Positions 13,640 through 26,745 of a stretch of 64,000 nucleotides of DNA are shown one piece after another. The notes below the pieces were generated by a model that saw only the letters and a program-made list of their open reading frames with translations, did no database searches and was not told the origin of the DNA. This DNA comes from Rallus limicola (taxonomy: Eukaryota > Chordata > Aves > Gruiformes > Rallidae), in contig JAKCOZ010000018.1 in the NCBI GenBank assembly GCA_022605955.1, positions 2,612,001-2,676,000 on the forward strand, read 5' to 3'. Both the position numbers and the translations under genes were made by a program. Every line of letters starts with the position of its first letter. The stretch's first letter is position 1.

Positions 13640-15420
13640 ACAGTAAGAGGAGGACAAAGGAGAATATCCACTCATTACTGGATGAGGCTGGGAATGTGAT
13701 CACTGAGGATAAGGATAAGGCAGAGGTTCTGAATGCCTTCTTCACGTCTGTCTTTAAAGGTCAGACCAGTTATCCTCAGGGTACTCCTCTCTCTGACCTG
13801 GTAGTCTCGGCTGGGGAGCATGCTAACTCCCCTGTGATTCTGGAAGAGACGGTCAGAGACTTCCTACTCAAACTAGACTGCCACAAGTCCATGGGGCCAC
13901 CCGAGAGTGCTGAGGGAACTGGCAGAGGTGGTAGCCGAGCCGCTTTCCATTATCTATCAACTCTCCTTGTTGACTGGTGAGGTCCCGGAAGACTGGAGGC
14001 TCGCCAATGTGACTCCCATTTACAAGAAAGGTTGTAAGGAGGATCCGGGGAACTACAGGCCTGTTAGCCTGACCTCGGTTCCAGGGAAGGTTATGGAACA
14101 GATAGTCTTGAGGGAGATCATGCGGCATGTGCGGGATGGCCGGGGGATCAGGCCTAGCCAGCATGGGTTCATGAAGGGCAGGTCCTGTATGACCAACCTG
14201 ATCTCTTTCTATGACCTAGTGACCCATCTGCTGGATGAGGGAAAGGCTGTTGATGTGGTCTACCTAGACTTCAGCAAAGCCTTTGACACTGTCTCCCACG
14301 GTATTCTCCTGCAGAAGCTGGCAGCCCGTGGCTTGGATGGGTACACCCTTGGTTGGGTAAGGAGCTGGCTGGAGGGCCGGGCTCAGAGAGTGGTAGTAAA
14401 TGGAGTTAAATCCAGCTGGCGACCGGTCACGAGTGGTGTTCCCCAGGGCTCGGTGCTGGGGCCTGTCCTCTTCAATATCTTTATTGATGACCTAGATGAG
14501 GGCATTGAGTGCACCCTCAGTAAGTTTGCAGATGACACTAAATTGGCTGGGAGTGTGGATCTGCCTGGGGGTAGCGAGGCCCTACAGAGGGATCTGGACA
14601 GGCTGGAGAGCTGGGCTGAAGTAAATGGCATGAGGTTCAACAAGAGCAAGTGCCGAGTCCTGCACTTTGGCCACAACAACCCCAGGCAGCGCTATAGGCT
14701 TGGGGCGGAGTGGCTGGAAGACTGTGTGGAGGAAAGGGACCTGGGGGTACTGATTGATGCACGGCTGAACATGAGCCGACAGTGTGCGCAGGTGGCCAAG
14801 AAGGCCAACGGCGTCCTGGCTTGCATCAAAAACAGTGTTACTAGTAGGAACAGGGAGGTAATTGTCCCCCTGTACTCAGCACTTGTGAGGCTGCATCTCG
14901 AGTACTGTGTTCAGTTTTGGGCCCCTCACTACAGGAAAGACATTGAGGCCCTGGAACGCGTTCAGAGGAGGGCTACTAAGCTGGTGAGGGGTCTGGAACA
15001 CAGGCCTTACGAGGAGCGGCTGAGGGAGCTGGGATTGTTTAGCCTGGAGAAGAGGAGGCTCAGGGGAGACCTTATAGCTCTCTATAACTTCCTGAAGGGA
15101 GGTTGTGGTGAGCTGGGGGTCGGCCTCTTCTCCCGTGTAGACAGTGATAGAACTAGAGGGAATGGTGTCAAGCTGCGCCAGGGGAGATTCAGGCTGGACA
15201 TTAGGAAGCACTACTTCTCAGAAAGGGTAGTCAGGCACTGGAATGCACTGCCCAGGGAGGTGGTGGAGTCACCAACTCTGGGGGTGTTCAAGGAGAGACT
15301 GGATGTTGTATTGAGGGACATGGTTTAGTGGGAGCTGGTAGCAATAGGTGAATGGTTGGACTGGATGATCTTTTAGGTCTTTTCCAACCTTGATAATTCT
15401 GTGATTCTGTGATTCTGTGA
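13640..15420 (+). mobile_element. CR1 LINE, 5'-truncated, with reverse-transcriptase ORF
   Basis: A 1.8 kb CR1 non-LTR retrotransposon copy. Homology begins near 13640, inside the reverse-transcriptase ORF, so the endonuclease half is missing, as is usual for 5'-truncated CR1. The 3' UTR after the stop at 15326-15328 is about 90 bp and ends with three ATTCTGTG-type repeats at 15396-15420. This is the largest and best-preserved CR1 in the window; the others are 50-460 bp. It cannot be autonomous because it lacks the 5' half and has a frame break near 13,900. Confidence 0.95.
13642..15328 (+). pseudogene. CR1 ORF2 reverse transcriptase, truncated and frameshifted
   Basis: C-terminal part of the CR1 ORF2 polyprotein, which copies CR1 RNA into DNA at the insertion site. 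The frame runs from 13642 to about 13900, then shifts. From 13907 it is open for 473 codons to a TAG at 15326-15328. Within that second frame I see DFSKAFDT (about residues 121-128), [10 protein letters not shown] (177-186) and the catalytic FADD (207-210). The CR1-typical C-terminal region with [17 protein letters not shown] is also present. The shift near 13,895-13,907 looks like a small deletion just after CHKSMGP. No internal stop occurs after it, which suggests a relatively young insertion. The ATG at 13907 is only the first in-frame Met, not a native start. Confidence 0.92.
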
Positions 15421-18400
15421 GTAGTATGCATTCATACTGTTGATATCTTTTCAAGAAGTTAGGTGGAATTAACTATAGAAATTATGGTTTTCAAAGAAAA
15501 TTTCTGTCTCATTCTGTACTGACCAGTACATTCACTCTCTTCTTGAACAGTGAGGTTAGTATGACTGCCCTGAAGCTTATGCAGGAAAACCTACTGACTC
15601 AATAACAAACAAGTTGACTGAATTTAAATAAGCTCAAACTAATGCTTTAAGCACTAGTGATGAAAAAAACACCTCAAAATAAAACAAAACACACCAAAAA
15701 ACCGCCAGCAAAGCCACGCTACCACATCTCTTGAAAGAGTTTTGAAGCAATCAGTGAAATTGCAACAACAAAAAAATAAATTACTAAAGCTTCTTTGTAA
15801 GATGAGCATTAAGAGCTTAAATTTGCATCATTTAACCTTATTCCTCCAGGCTAAGCAGATCACCTTAACACCCTTGAAATTCTATGAAGAGCACTGTATT
15901 TCTAGAGGGCAAGTGAACCCAGCTATCTTCAGACAATTGTGTTTTAGACAAGTACTATTAAAGAAATACAATATTCCTCTCTCTCCATTGGCTACCTGCC
16001 ACCTTGAAATTAAGTAACAGATGACTGAAGATAGGTGAGTAAAAGCCAGTCCATCCTAATTCATTGTTGAATATTATTATTCCAACCTTAATTCTCGCAG
16101 TGGAATCCTTATAGTTTATAGTGATATGTATACTCCAGGCCAGTAAATTGTATTAATGGTAAAGAGTCACTGATGTGTTCCTCTTGAAAAATAATTTTAG
16201 ACAAATACCTACCTGCACAGATTAACAACAATGTTTCTCACATGTCATCTCAGGAAAGAACAGTCCCTGTTTGGCATGGATCTTACTGATTAGGGGAACG
16301 GAGGAAGATTTCAATTGGTTTTTGTCTATTTCTTCCCTGAAGAAAGGGTGTGCATCCATCATTTACTACTGTCTCCAGACTCTTAATCCACAGGCACCCT
16401 TCTAAATTCTGTGTCTACTTCAAAAGATTTATTCAGCAGATCTCATCACCTTTTCATCCATTTTTGCCTCAGCAAGTCATTTCCTTGACCTTATCCTTTC
16501 CTTCATAAATTTTATCCCTTGCTCTTTGAAATGGTGCCTTCCCGGAGTACAACACTGTTTCTCTCTGGTCCTTCCAGCTATCACTCTATATCAGGATTCT
16601 TTCTTAATCATACCAGTAGGAACTGTTTAACAAATGGGTTTTGCACTGTGATCCGAAATGTTTGTTTGCCTGCTCTCTCCTGTTTGATCAGCAGTCTTGA
16701 ACTGAGAACTTCTGCATCAAATAAAGAGAAACCACATTCTGCTTTAGAATGTGGAATGCAGGCAAAATACTATCACTGCTTGCCCCAAAGTGCTGTGGGT
16801 CTTCATTCATTATGTCATAATGATGTAACAGGCTTTATTATGATGGTCTTACAGGCCAGAGATAACCATAGATCAGCCAGACAGGCAGACATAAAGATGT
16901 TTGTTTCAGAAACCCTTTAAAATTAACTGGAGTTCTATGGTTAACTTCAAAACTGGTTCATACCTCCAATTAGAAGCAATTAAAATATTCACCCGTGAAA
17001 ACAAGTATTTCATGCAAAGTAAAAGGCATGTTTTACTCGATAGCAGATATTTAGACCATGCTAGGTAATTCCTGGAAAAAGAACTGTGTAACATTTAATC
17101 TATACTTTCAGCAAATAAAACCAATGGCTCGTTTTTTTACCTTTCCCTGCTCCAGTAAAAGCATAAATTGAACAAAGTTGTTTACTATTTCAAGTGCCAA
17201 AATGTCTTAAATTTTATTAGTAATACTTGAATAAATAAAAGGATTATGTAATTTCACCTTGTTATAAATAGCAAGAATTTAGATTATTAAAGGACAAATG
17301 TGCACAGGCTCAGTCCCATTCGGAATTAAGTGTTCTCAGGCCTTTCTATTGATTTTTGTAAGAACCAGGACAAAGGTAGCAGTACCCAGTACCCAAAGCC
17401 ATACACAAAGAGATTGATTTTTCTCTTTTTTTAATCAGCATCTTCTGTTTCGAAATAGATGCAGTTATATTGAACATATAGTGATAAGAGCTGCTGGGAA
17501 CAAATAAATGAGAAATGTCACCAATAGTAGTCATGGTACACAGAGTATCTAACTAGTGCAAGACACTAATGTTAAGGAAATAAAAGAAAGGTTTAACATC
17601 ATATGGTTGCTTTAATTTCCAATCAGAATACTGGCAGCCTTTTTAAAGGATTCATCACAAGATAAATCATTGCTCATTTACAACTTACAGAACATGCTAA
17701 TAACAAGGAGTGCTCCTAAAGCATTTAGTGGGGGGATAGAATGGTCAAGAACTACCACAGTGCTGAGATGTGGCTCAATTGCATCCTCCTAAGGGAACTC
17801 AGTATTATACTCTGGGAAAACTCATTTAAACATGCTACAATTTGTAGAGCCTTAATTCTAGGGTAGCTAAACACAGCCATAACATGGGGGTGAAAAAACA
17901 GACACTACTAAGTGACTTCAGTCTGTGAGACCAACAAGCAACTCCGAAGTATTACTAGCTTTATATTCTTGTATTTCCATTAAAAGCACCCAAAGTAAGT
18001 TCTTTCCTTTCCTGGAAGTGTAGACTAATAATTTCCATTAGCTAAAATATACCTGCTGAGTCTAGCCTGTTACTGTCTTGCTGAGATTATAATTAGGAGT
18101 GAGTGAATTTGACAAGGAAAGGCTCCTTGCTTCTTACACAAATTCATTGAATTCAGTATTTCACTTGCAAATTTCTAGTGCATTATTTTCTCTTGGTGAC
18201 AACAGGCTGTTATTACAGATAACGTATTATGCAAGCATAAGGTACTGTAAGATCACTGTGTGCTTACTCATACATCAATCACATAAAGTAGACAGAGGAG
18301 TCTGGAGTCTTCTAAAAACCTTTGGCTTTTAAAAGGAGAAAAATTAGAAGTCCCTTTTCCTGCTATTAGTAGAACAGAGTATTTGCCTGATCATATTCCT

Positions 18401-18535
18401 CAGAGAATCCCTACTGCGGGTCTGCTTTCAGTCTTGTGTCATTATAAATAACCCTTGCTCATGAGACACCTTTGCTGGCTAGGGTTATTCTGAAAAAACA
18501 TTACAGCTATTAGAAATCAGTATTGTTCCCAAGGA
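15421..18535. other. Intergenic, nothing recognised
   Basis: AT-rich sequence with no supported gene. A 133-codon open frame at 16519-16920 (plus) is the longest here outside CR1. It has no recognisable motif, low-complexity bias or clear splice context, and I treat it as chance. Confidence 0.55.
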
Positions 18536-18589
18536 TCTGGGGCCCCATGATCTCTCAAGGACCCTTCCAACCCCTGTGATTTTGTGATC
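18536..18589 (+). mobile_element. CR1 LINE 3' remnant
   Basis: Short diverged CR1 tail in sense orientation: 'ggccccatgatctctcaagg' followed by 'acccttccaacccctgtgat' and a degraded ATTCTGTG repeat ('tttgtgat'). Confidence 0.85.
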
Positions 18590-21500
18590 TGTGTACTGAT
18601 GTGCAAAGCCTCTACGGAAGGCTGATTCTTTTAGATCTGGCATCTTGAACTATGTGCCTAATTTCAATCACCTTCCTCTTCATAGATGCATTTTTATATA
18701 TTTACAGACAGATAACTGCAGTAATCAAAAAGGGACCCAGGCAGCAACCAAACGTTTTGTTTGAGCTGATCTATTTGTACAATACATAGCACAACCCTAC
18801 AGAGGTTATTTGCTTTGAGAAGGTTGATATTTATATAAAATGAAAACAAACTGTGAGCCAGTCTATGCTTCCCACAGGCTACATAGGTCTGTAGTTATTT
18901 CTGCTGTTCTGAGACAAATTAGTGATTGGGAGGATCAGTGTGTGAGTCAAACTAAAAAAGTCTCCTGCAAAACCATGTAGTCTCTCTCAATCTCAGAACA
19001 CACTAATCAGGGTAGGATTGCATAAAAGCATTGCCCATCTTAATTTGGAAAGACCAACTGCAAAATTTCAACTGCTTCCTTCACGAAAATCTTCCAGCCA
19101 TTTAAAAACTGGCAGAAAAACACACCTAAGAGGTCAAGCCTAGCTGACACATTCACTTTTTCCCACTAGACACTTGATAGATTTGGCAATTTTTTATGAC
19201 ATCCTTACTGCTGGTACATGTTTTAAATTCTTCTTTTATGCTGGCTGGTGCTTTGCTTCACAGTTCAAGTGAAGTTTGGCATCATCTCCAGTTCTAAATC
19301 AAAGCCCTAGAGCATTGTTAGTCATCTCCCCTATAGCTGTTAGGGATTTTTTGTTTTCCTTTTTTTTTTTTTCAATTCACTTGAAATTGTGCCTCCTGTC
19401 ATCATCCAGTTGATTTTGAATGACATGATAAACAATATTCCAAATCCTCAAGTAGAATAACAGAGCACAAGTAAACTAAGCAAGAGACGAAGGCCTAGTT
19501 AATCATTGGGTTTAGAGCCAGTTTAGGTGGCAGCAATATGTAGTGTCTCAACACTACTATTAGAGACACCTGATTTTAACCTAGGAAAAGATTTGTCTCA
19601 TCACAATACAATTTATAACTAACTGAAGATGGAATGTGTCTAAGTTGGTATAACCTCTCCATGAGCAACAAACTAAAGGGTTCGCACTTCAGAAATGTGT
19701 AGCTGTTATTCCTCATTCTTTTCCCACTGTTTTGAATGTGTTAATTAAACTGATTATAAAATATTCTATAGCTTTTAATGGCTTCAGTTAATACCTACCA
19801 AAGAGAGAAATATCATAACTGGCAAAGCCCCTGAACAATGACATTACTTAGTATTTAAGGTGCTTAAAGCCTGAAACATGTTTTTGTTTTAATTATTTTT
19901 GTTTTAAACACAGAATGAAGCACTTTCCTATTCCAGACACCAAGCACACTGTACTTGCATGTTTAACATGGATCACATATCAAGATAGATTTCTCAATGC
20001 AGCAACTCAGTGTTACTCATAAGACTTTAGTCTAGCAAATAGCAAGCTAAATATGTAAAACCCACTTCTGTAAGTACATTTAAAGCATGAATTCAGGTTC
20101 TGTTATTTGAGGTCTTTGGATGCTCGTCTCAACTACAGAAGTCAGAAATGCTTTTTTTTGTAAAAATTTAGACATCCAACATACTAGAGTTTTAAAGGAG
20201 AAAAAGCAATATTCTAAGGTTCATAATAATCAGTATGGTAAGGTTTTTATCAGTTCAGGACACAAGCCCGCACACTGGAAGAGTTTACCCATGATTTACA
20301 GTATTAAGAGAGGAGAATGGAAAAGAGCCTTCCTGCATAGGATTTATGAAAGCTTCCAAGTCAGCAGCATAAATCCTGCTGATTTACATTTGAAATCACA
20401 GTGGGTTCCTTTCTACAGGCAAAAATTGAACTCCTGATACAACGTGACCAGCCATAGTTCAGGCAATTCATAAATTAATTACACATAGCCTACATTTGCA
20501 ACAAATACATATTTATATGTTAGTGTTCCCAAAATGAGTAGTAATGGAGTGTTCTTTACATGTGCTTTCTGCTGATTATAGCCAGAGCCAACAAGGTCCC
20601 AGGCATCTCTACAAGTTACTCAGTATTTCAGAGAGGAAATTCAGCAGGAGCTGGGGAGCTCACATCCGAGCAGGCTCAGTCCTGGAAATTCAATCCTCCC
20701 ATGATGAGGACATTGGTAGAACTATTTCACAGATGAGTGATCAAAGGCTCAAGGAATTTATCTGGTTTCATCCATGTTTAGCCTCCTGCTCTTAGCACTA
20801 GATTACCCAGCTTCCTGCTCTAATAAGTTTATAACTTTTTTGGAAGAGGCCCATGGCAGGCTTGAATGACAGATACTGAGGTGAGAGTACAGCATTCTCC
20901 CTGCAAACCTAACATCGCTTTAAATAATTTGTTTTTTAAAGAAACTAAAGTATTTGCATAAAGAAAGCAGATGGGAAGTCAAGCTTAAACTTGCATAGTT
21001 TGTGTTTATGCTGTGTATAAACGCTTTGGTGTAGAACTGGGTTTAGCTTTAATAGTTATTAGTGCAGGAGGGAGTAAGGAAAGAGTAGAATTAGCCAGAA
21101 ATCCTGTATGAAAAATGTAGTGTTACAAGCAGCTCACAGTAAGTTTGAGAATAGATAAGCAAACACTGGACCAAGTACAAAGCATGGACTGCAACAACTT
21201 ATTGCCTCCAGCTGTTATATGAAGTTCTTAAAAGACTCCTGAAGGTAGCAGATGGGGATCATGGAGTGGGCAAAGAATACTCATAGATCAAACTTCACTA
21301 CAATAAATACTTAACTTTCAGAGAGTGGTTTCTTCTGGGGTCAAGGTATCAGCTAGCATATATTGTTGATCTTAAGTGATTTTCAGCCTCCATTAATTAC
21401 AGCTTCAGTGCTCAGTGATTGTTTATTAAACTTTCTACTTAAGAATAGTTTTTTTATATCTGTGATTGGCTTTACAGGCCTACTAGAGTTTGCTGTATGG

Positions 21501-24500
21501 ATGGTATCAGTCTGACTCTCAGTGCAATCCATGATCTACCACCAGAACTATGCACCTCAACACTACTGCTGGAGTTATAACCAACCTTGGCAGCTACTGG
21601 GGCTCAAAAATTTTCAGAACAGCATCAACTCCTAGGCAGTTTGGATAAGCCAGTGCCTACCACTACTGATCTCTTCAGAAAGTAAGTATTCCTTGGGAAG
21701 AAATCAGGTGCTCACTTCACGTCCCCAGCTTGGTTCACAATTTCCATGTAGGGTAAGCACCCTATTTATCACACATGGGCCACATTAGGATGAGTACATA
21801 CAGACATTTTATGAGGGAGTCTGATCTCTAAAGGTGGCTAGTGCAAAGCATTATATATATCATAAATATATTATATTCTTTCAAGTAATCAAAGACTGCA
21901 TTGGGTAGTGCCTATAACATAAATATGCACTCATCATAGGAATTGCATTCCAAAGTGGATAGTGTGCTGGTTCATTTGACTGCACTTCCAAGGAGACTTA
22001 ACCTTTACATAGAACAAGTGGATGATGAACAGCATTATTATGCTTGTTGCAAAAGTGACCATGTGTTATGCTAATAAGAAAAATGTTCAGCTGCATGAAA
22101 ATAATCTTCCCCCTGAGATTATTCCATTAAAGTTTAATGTTTTCTCTATTCTTTCCTTTGAATACAGATCATTTGTTCACAACACTGTGGTCCCATACAG
22201 TCATGTGGGTTTTTTCCCTTTAATGTCAAGGCCTCACTAACACCACAGTCCAGCCTCATTATTAGACTTACTGCATTAAGCTTTCAACAGTGGGAAATCT
22301 AATTCAATTTTTTGCCATATTTTCCTTTTCAGAATTGTTCTTTTGTGAAGGGTGAAGTTAAATTTAGATCAATTATGTGTCACTTGCAACTCCTTTTAAA
22401 CACAGCTCATGAGAAGCTAGGTTGAAAATACTTCTGAAGTGGACCTGACTTACTGCAGGGTTCACAACAGAGGGCAAAACCAGCAGAATAGGACTTCAGT
22501 GGGGGAAGAGTGTGACTGGTTTTCCCAGTTTAAACCAAAGAGAACCATGACTATATAAAGGTGACTTTAAGTCATCTCTACACTCTCCCTCTCTCCTAGT
22601 TTCACTGATCATAGCATTATCTTCACACAAATAAAACCAGCCACAGCACTACCCGTGTTCTCATAAGCATGTTACAGGCACTGTAAGTCAATGCACAGCA
22701 ACACCTTGCCCACACCAATCCTTTCTTACTAAGGAAAAGGTATAGAAAGATAGCTTCCTGACTAAATATGCCTTTACATATATTTATGCATATCATAAAT
22801 ATGCACATATATTTATACCACAGTGCAGGAAATACTAATAACTAAATAACATCTTTATTGGAAATTTCCAAATTAAAAACCCTGCAAATTAAAAAAAATT
22901 TTTTTTCCATTTATTCCAAATTTGTGGAAGGCTGATAATGTGCTGGACTGGAACTCAGAGTACATGGACTGAAACTGCTGCTCTGGTATATGCTTTCTGT
23001 GTGACCTTGGTGATATTCTAGGCCATCCAAGTTCTTATGCCATGCTCATCCCTCTCACATCCAACCACCTTCCAGCTCATCCGCTACCTGCACATTTGGA
23101 TTAGCAAAAAGGAAAAGTTAAAGGGGATCTTACACCCCCACAGGAAGATGTTGTCTATGATGACAATGAGTCATTCCTAGAAATTTAAATTGTTCTGGAG
23201 AAGTTTCCAGTCCCTCATTGTAATATATAGATTAACCTCCTTTCTCTTCTCAACTTAGACAGTCATACATATTACAAAGTGTACAAAGGGTATTGCATTG
23301 TGCACTCAGACTCACAACCCTTTGCACTAAGCAGCTGTGAGAAAGGTAAATTTATGCCATCCCAGCCATCCCAAGGACAGCAGTGTTTCATACACATGCA
23401 AGGTATTTTTGTAAAAACGTTATGTGTCTAAGCAGTCTGAAATGCCTAAATATTAAGAAGTAGGCTTTGTGCATCTTGGGATCTGAAGAGTTTCTAACTC
23501 CTGAAGGATCTTTCCATAAGTTACTTGAGGTACCTTTAGGAAGTAGCTGCTACTGTAGGGCCCATAACTCAATTGCAGCAGAACAGTACTGTAAGAGAAA
23601 GTTGTAAAGGAGATATTTAAAGTATCGTTGTGGTCTAGGAGGAAACACTCTATTTTCTTTCCTGCTACACTTCTGATATGTGTCCTTTTTATATGCAGAG
23701 CTTGCAGGGAAAAACAAGTGTAATGAAAAACATCAGTTATCCAGACATTTACATTCTCCAGGCAAGATTCCCCATCATCTGATTTCTTACCAGTAACTTA
23801 TTCAGCTAATCAGCTTTCTCTGTTACAAGACTCAGAGAACGTGACTTACTGCTTTCCTGAAAAAAAATAAAATAACAGCTTTGGCCCCAAGCTTTCCACC
23901 TCCAGTTCCACCTCTCACAGTCCAGCATCACTTCCTTTTGGAAGGACCATGCCTGTAAGTTTTCTCCTCAGTAACTCAACAAACACTGAGCAACCAGACA
24001 GGGTGTCCTTGCTGCCCTCATCAGCTCAAGACCCGTCCTCAGCACATACCTGTTTTCTCCACCAACACCACCACATTACTTCTGCCACACACACAGAGCA
24101 GCTCCTTCTCCATTTAGATCTTAATGACATTAACCTGAGGTCTGTAACCAGCACAGGGTAATAGAGCTTTGATTTGCTTCACAGCCACAGCAGCACACTT
24201 TTATTTATTTTAAATGAAACTCTGCACTTACCAAAAATTGTCTCAATAAATGTTATTTCAGACTCTGGAGCCTGAGGCAATGAATACCTTGAAATAACTG
24301 ATTTTTATTATTACATAATACTCTCCTGCAAAGCAAACATGATTATAAGTACCAGTTGCACCCTGACTGAAGTTGTGCTAGCATAGCACTGATTGGTGTG
24401 GGGCACAAATGGGAATCTGAGTTTCCTTTGAGCAAATGGCTTCTCTTGGTAGCCTGTCCACCCACGAACACAGACAGCCACAGCACAGTCTGGAACTAGG

Positions 24501-26283
24501 TTGATTCTCAACATCATCCAAAAGCAGTCTGCAACTGGCAGCTGTTTGCTTGACTGAGCAGCAGAAGCACTTAGGTTAGCAAGCTGTTAACGTGGGATAG
24601 GTGCCATGGAAGATATTCCCTCTTTGTTCCTACTGATAGATATTTATCTCCATGTAAATAGTAACAATTTTACTGGAGAAATGGCATCTGAGAAAAGGCC
24701 AAGTAGACACAAGATTTGTCTACAGATCCATTTTCAGGGACCTTAACACAATATTAATCTCTCTGCAGAACTTCATGCTGATCAATAATGATTCTGTTTT
24801 GGTTGGATAAAGACAAAAAAAACAACAACCCATCAATTCAACAGATATCCTCTGGAGTGCTGCATCCATGCCACAGAACCCATTAAAGCACAAAGGTAAG
24901 TCTGTTCCTGGGGAAGTACACAGAGATGAAAAGAGAGAGTTTCTGTATATTGCCTAGAGAGGGGAAAAGTGGCCTCAAACCTGCCCCAAATTATGTTTAC
25001 AGGGAATTGGCTTTGGGGCAAAGGTCTAATGGAGGTATGTGTCTCAGCCTGCATTGAAGGAATTTTAGTCACAGTTTTAGGAAGGATTTAAATTTTACCC
25101 TTTTCGATAGAGATGTCAGTGTCTCATTTTGCAAGAATCACCTAACTTGTTTCTAACTTTTAAACACTCAGACCAATAAGGAAGAACAGTTGTCTTAGGT
25201 AAATGATTACCTGGTTCTACCAGGTCATAGTAGGTATCGTGACAACATTCAGTCTCTTTTGGACTGATCTTAAGAACTGCAGCAGCAACAACGAACCACA
25301 TAGAAAAGTTAAAGTTCAACTGTTTATCAAGGCACTGCAAAAAAACTCTCCATAGCTGATGTACATAGACATGAGTGTGTATAGCCAAGCTGTATAGGGT
25401 TTGGCACAAACATTCAGGCAGCCTGGGTTAATCAGACTGGAGGTACGTAGGAAATTCTGCAGGACTGGTCTTGCAGGTGTAACAGTAGAGTGGAAACTAC
25501 AATCAGAAAGCAGCTGTAGTGCACAAGTGACACAGGGGATATGGAGTCCCACTCCACACCAGCAATTACTAGCCTATGCTTGACTGCTGGCTAAAATAGC
25601 TGCATATCTTCTCAGAGGAGTTGTAGCACAAGCACACAGCTTTTGTGCACCCAGCTGTGTATCTGTCATCTTGTTTCCATATGCTGTTATATACCTCACC
25701 CAGCAAGGAACCAGATTCATACAACTCCTTCCTTACAGTCCCTTTTACATACAAGCAAACTAGTTCAGCTCCCCAACACTGTTAAATCAGAGCAAACACT
25801 GTGAAAGAGAGAAAATACCCAACAAGTCCCCCCGTCCCCCCCCCCCCACTTTGTAACAACAGGGAACTTATCCTCGAGTTCATCCTCCAGGAACTTCCAA
25901 CATTAGGAAGTGATTAATTTTCAAGATGATCCCAAAGTAACGTAATGACCTAAATAAGAGCACTGAGCAGCCCATGTCTTGAAACAGCTTTAACAAGAGC
26001 AATCCAGACATTTCATCCTCCACATTTAGGTACTCTGTCAAGCCTCTGACTTAAGCAACAAAGAACAGAAAGAAGTGGCTTTTGCCAGAAAGCAAAATTT
26101 TTACTGGAATGCAAATATTACCATAAAAGAGAAGTCCTTTCTCTGCCCACTGAAGTTTTCAGTGACAAATATCTTAGTAGAGTCTTGAGCTCAGCTTAAG
26201 TATGGGCCCAGACCATTGGCAGGGGTGGGTGGAGGCTGCAGGTGAAGCTAGCTGGGGCCACTGGGCCCCTCAGGACCCTGATA
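18590..26283. other. Intergenic, no gene recognised
   Basis: No supported exon or RNA gene in 7.7 kb. Open frames reach at most 105 codons (20120-20437) and show no domain. A TATA-box-like 'ctatataaag' sits at 22551-22560, and a run of 12 C occurs at 25836-25847. Neither is tied to a visible transcript. Confidence 0.55.
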
Positions 26284-26745
26284 CACAGAATCACAGAGCA
26301 TTAGGAATTGGAAAAGACCTTGAAAGATCTTCTAGTCCAACGTCCTGCCAGAGCAGGATCCCCTTGATTAGGTCACACAGGAACAAATCCAGGCGGGTTT
26401 GCATGCCTCCAGAGAAGGAGACTCCACAACCTCTCTGGGCAGCCTGTCCCAGGGCTCTGTCACCCTCACAGTCAAAAAGTTCCTCCTTCTATTCCTAGGG
26501 AACTTCCTCTGCCCCAGCTTGCACCCATTGCCCCTTGTCCTATTGCTGCCATCCCTGAGAAGAGCCTGGCTCCATCTTCTTGACTCTCACCCTTTATGTA
26601 TTTATAGACATCAATAAGGTCACCCCTCAGTCTCCTCTTCTCCAAGCTAAATAGGCCCAGCTCCCTCAGCCTCTCTTCATAAAGAAGGTATTCCACTTCC
26701 TTCATCATCTTGGTGGCCCTGTGCTGGGGTCTTTCAAGGAGTTCT
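26284..26745 (-). mobile_element. CR1 LINE fragment, antisense
   Basis: About 460 bp of CR1 3' end on the minus strand. Read antisense, it encodes the degenerate C-terminal reverse-transcriptase piece with [20 protein letters not shown], also present in the CR1 at 13640. On the plus strand it starts with 'acagaatcacagagcattag', the complement of the tail. It is more diverged than the 13640 copy. Confidence 0.95.

Noticed and set aside
13868..15211. Antisense and alternate-frame ORFs inside the CR1
   Set aside because: Shadows of the CR1 reverse-transcriptase frame; no independent motif.
16519..16920. 133-codon ORF
   Set aside because: No recognised domain, no codon-bias signal or splice context visible; length is compatible with chance in 64 kb.
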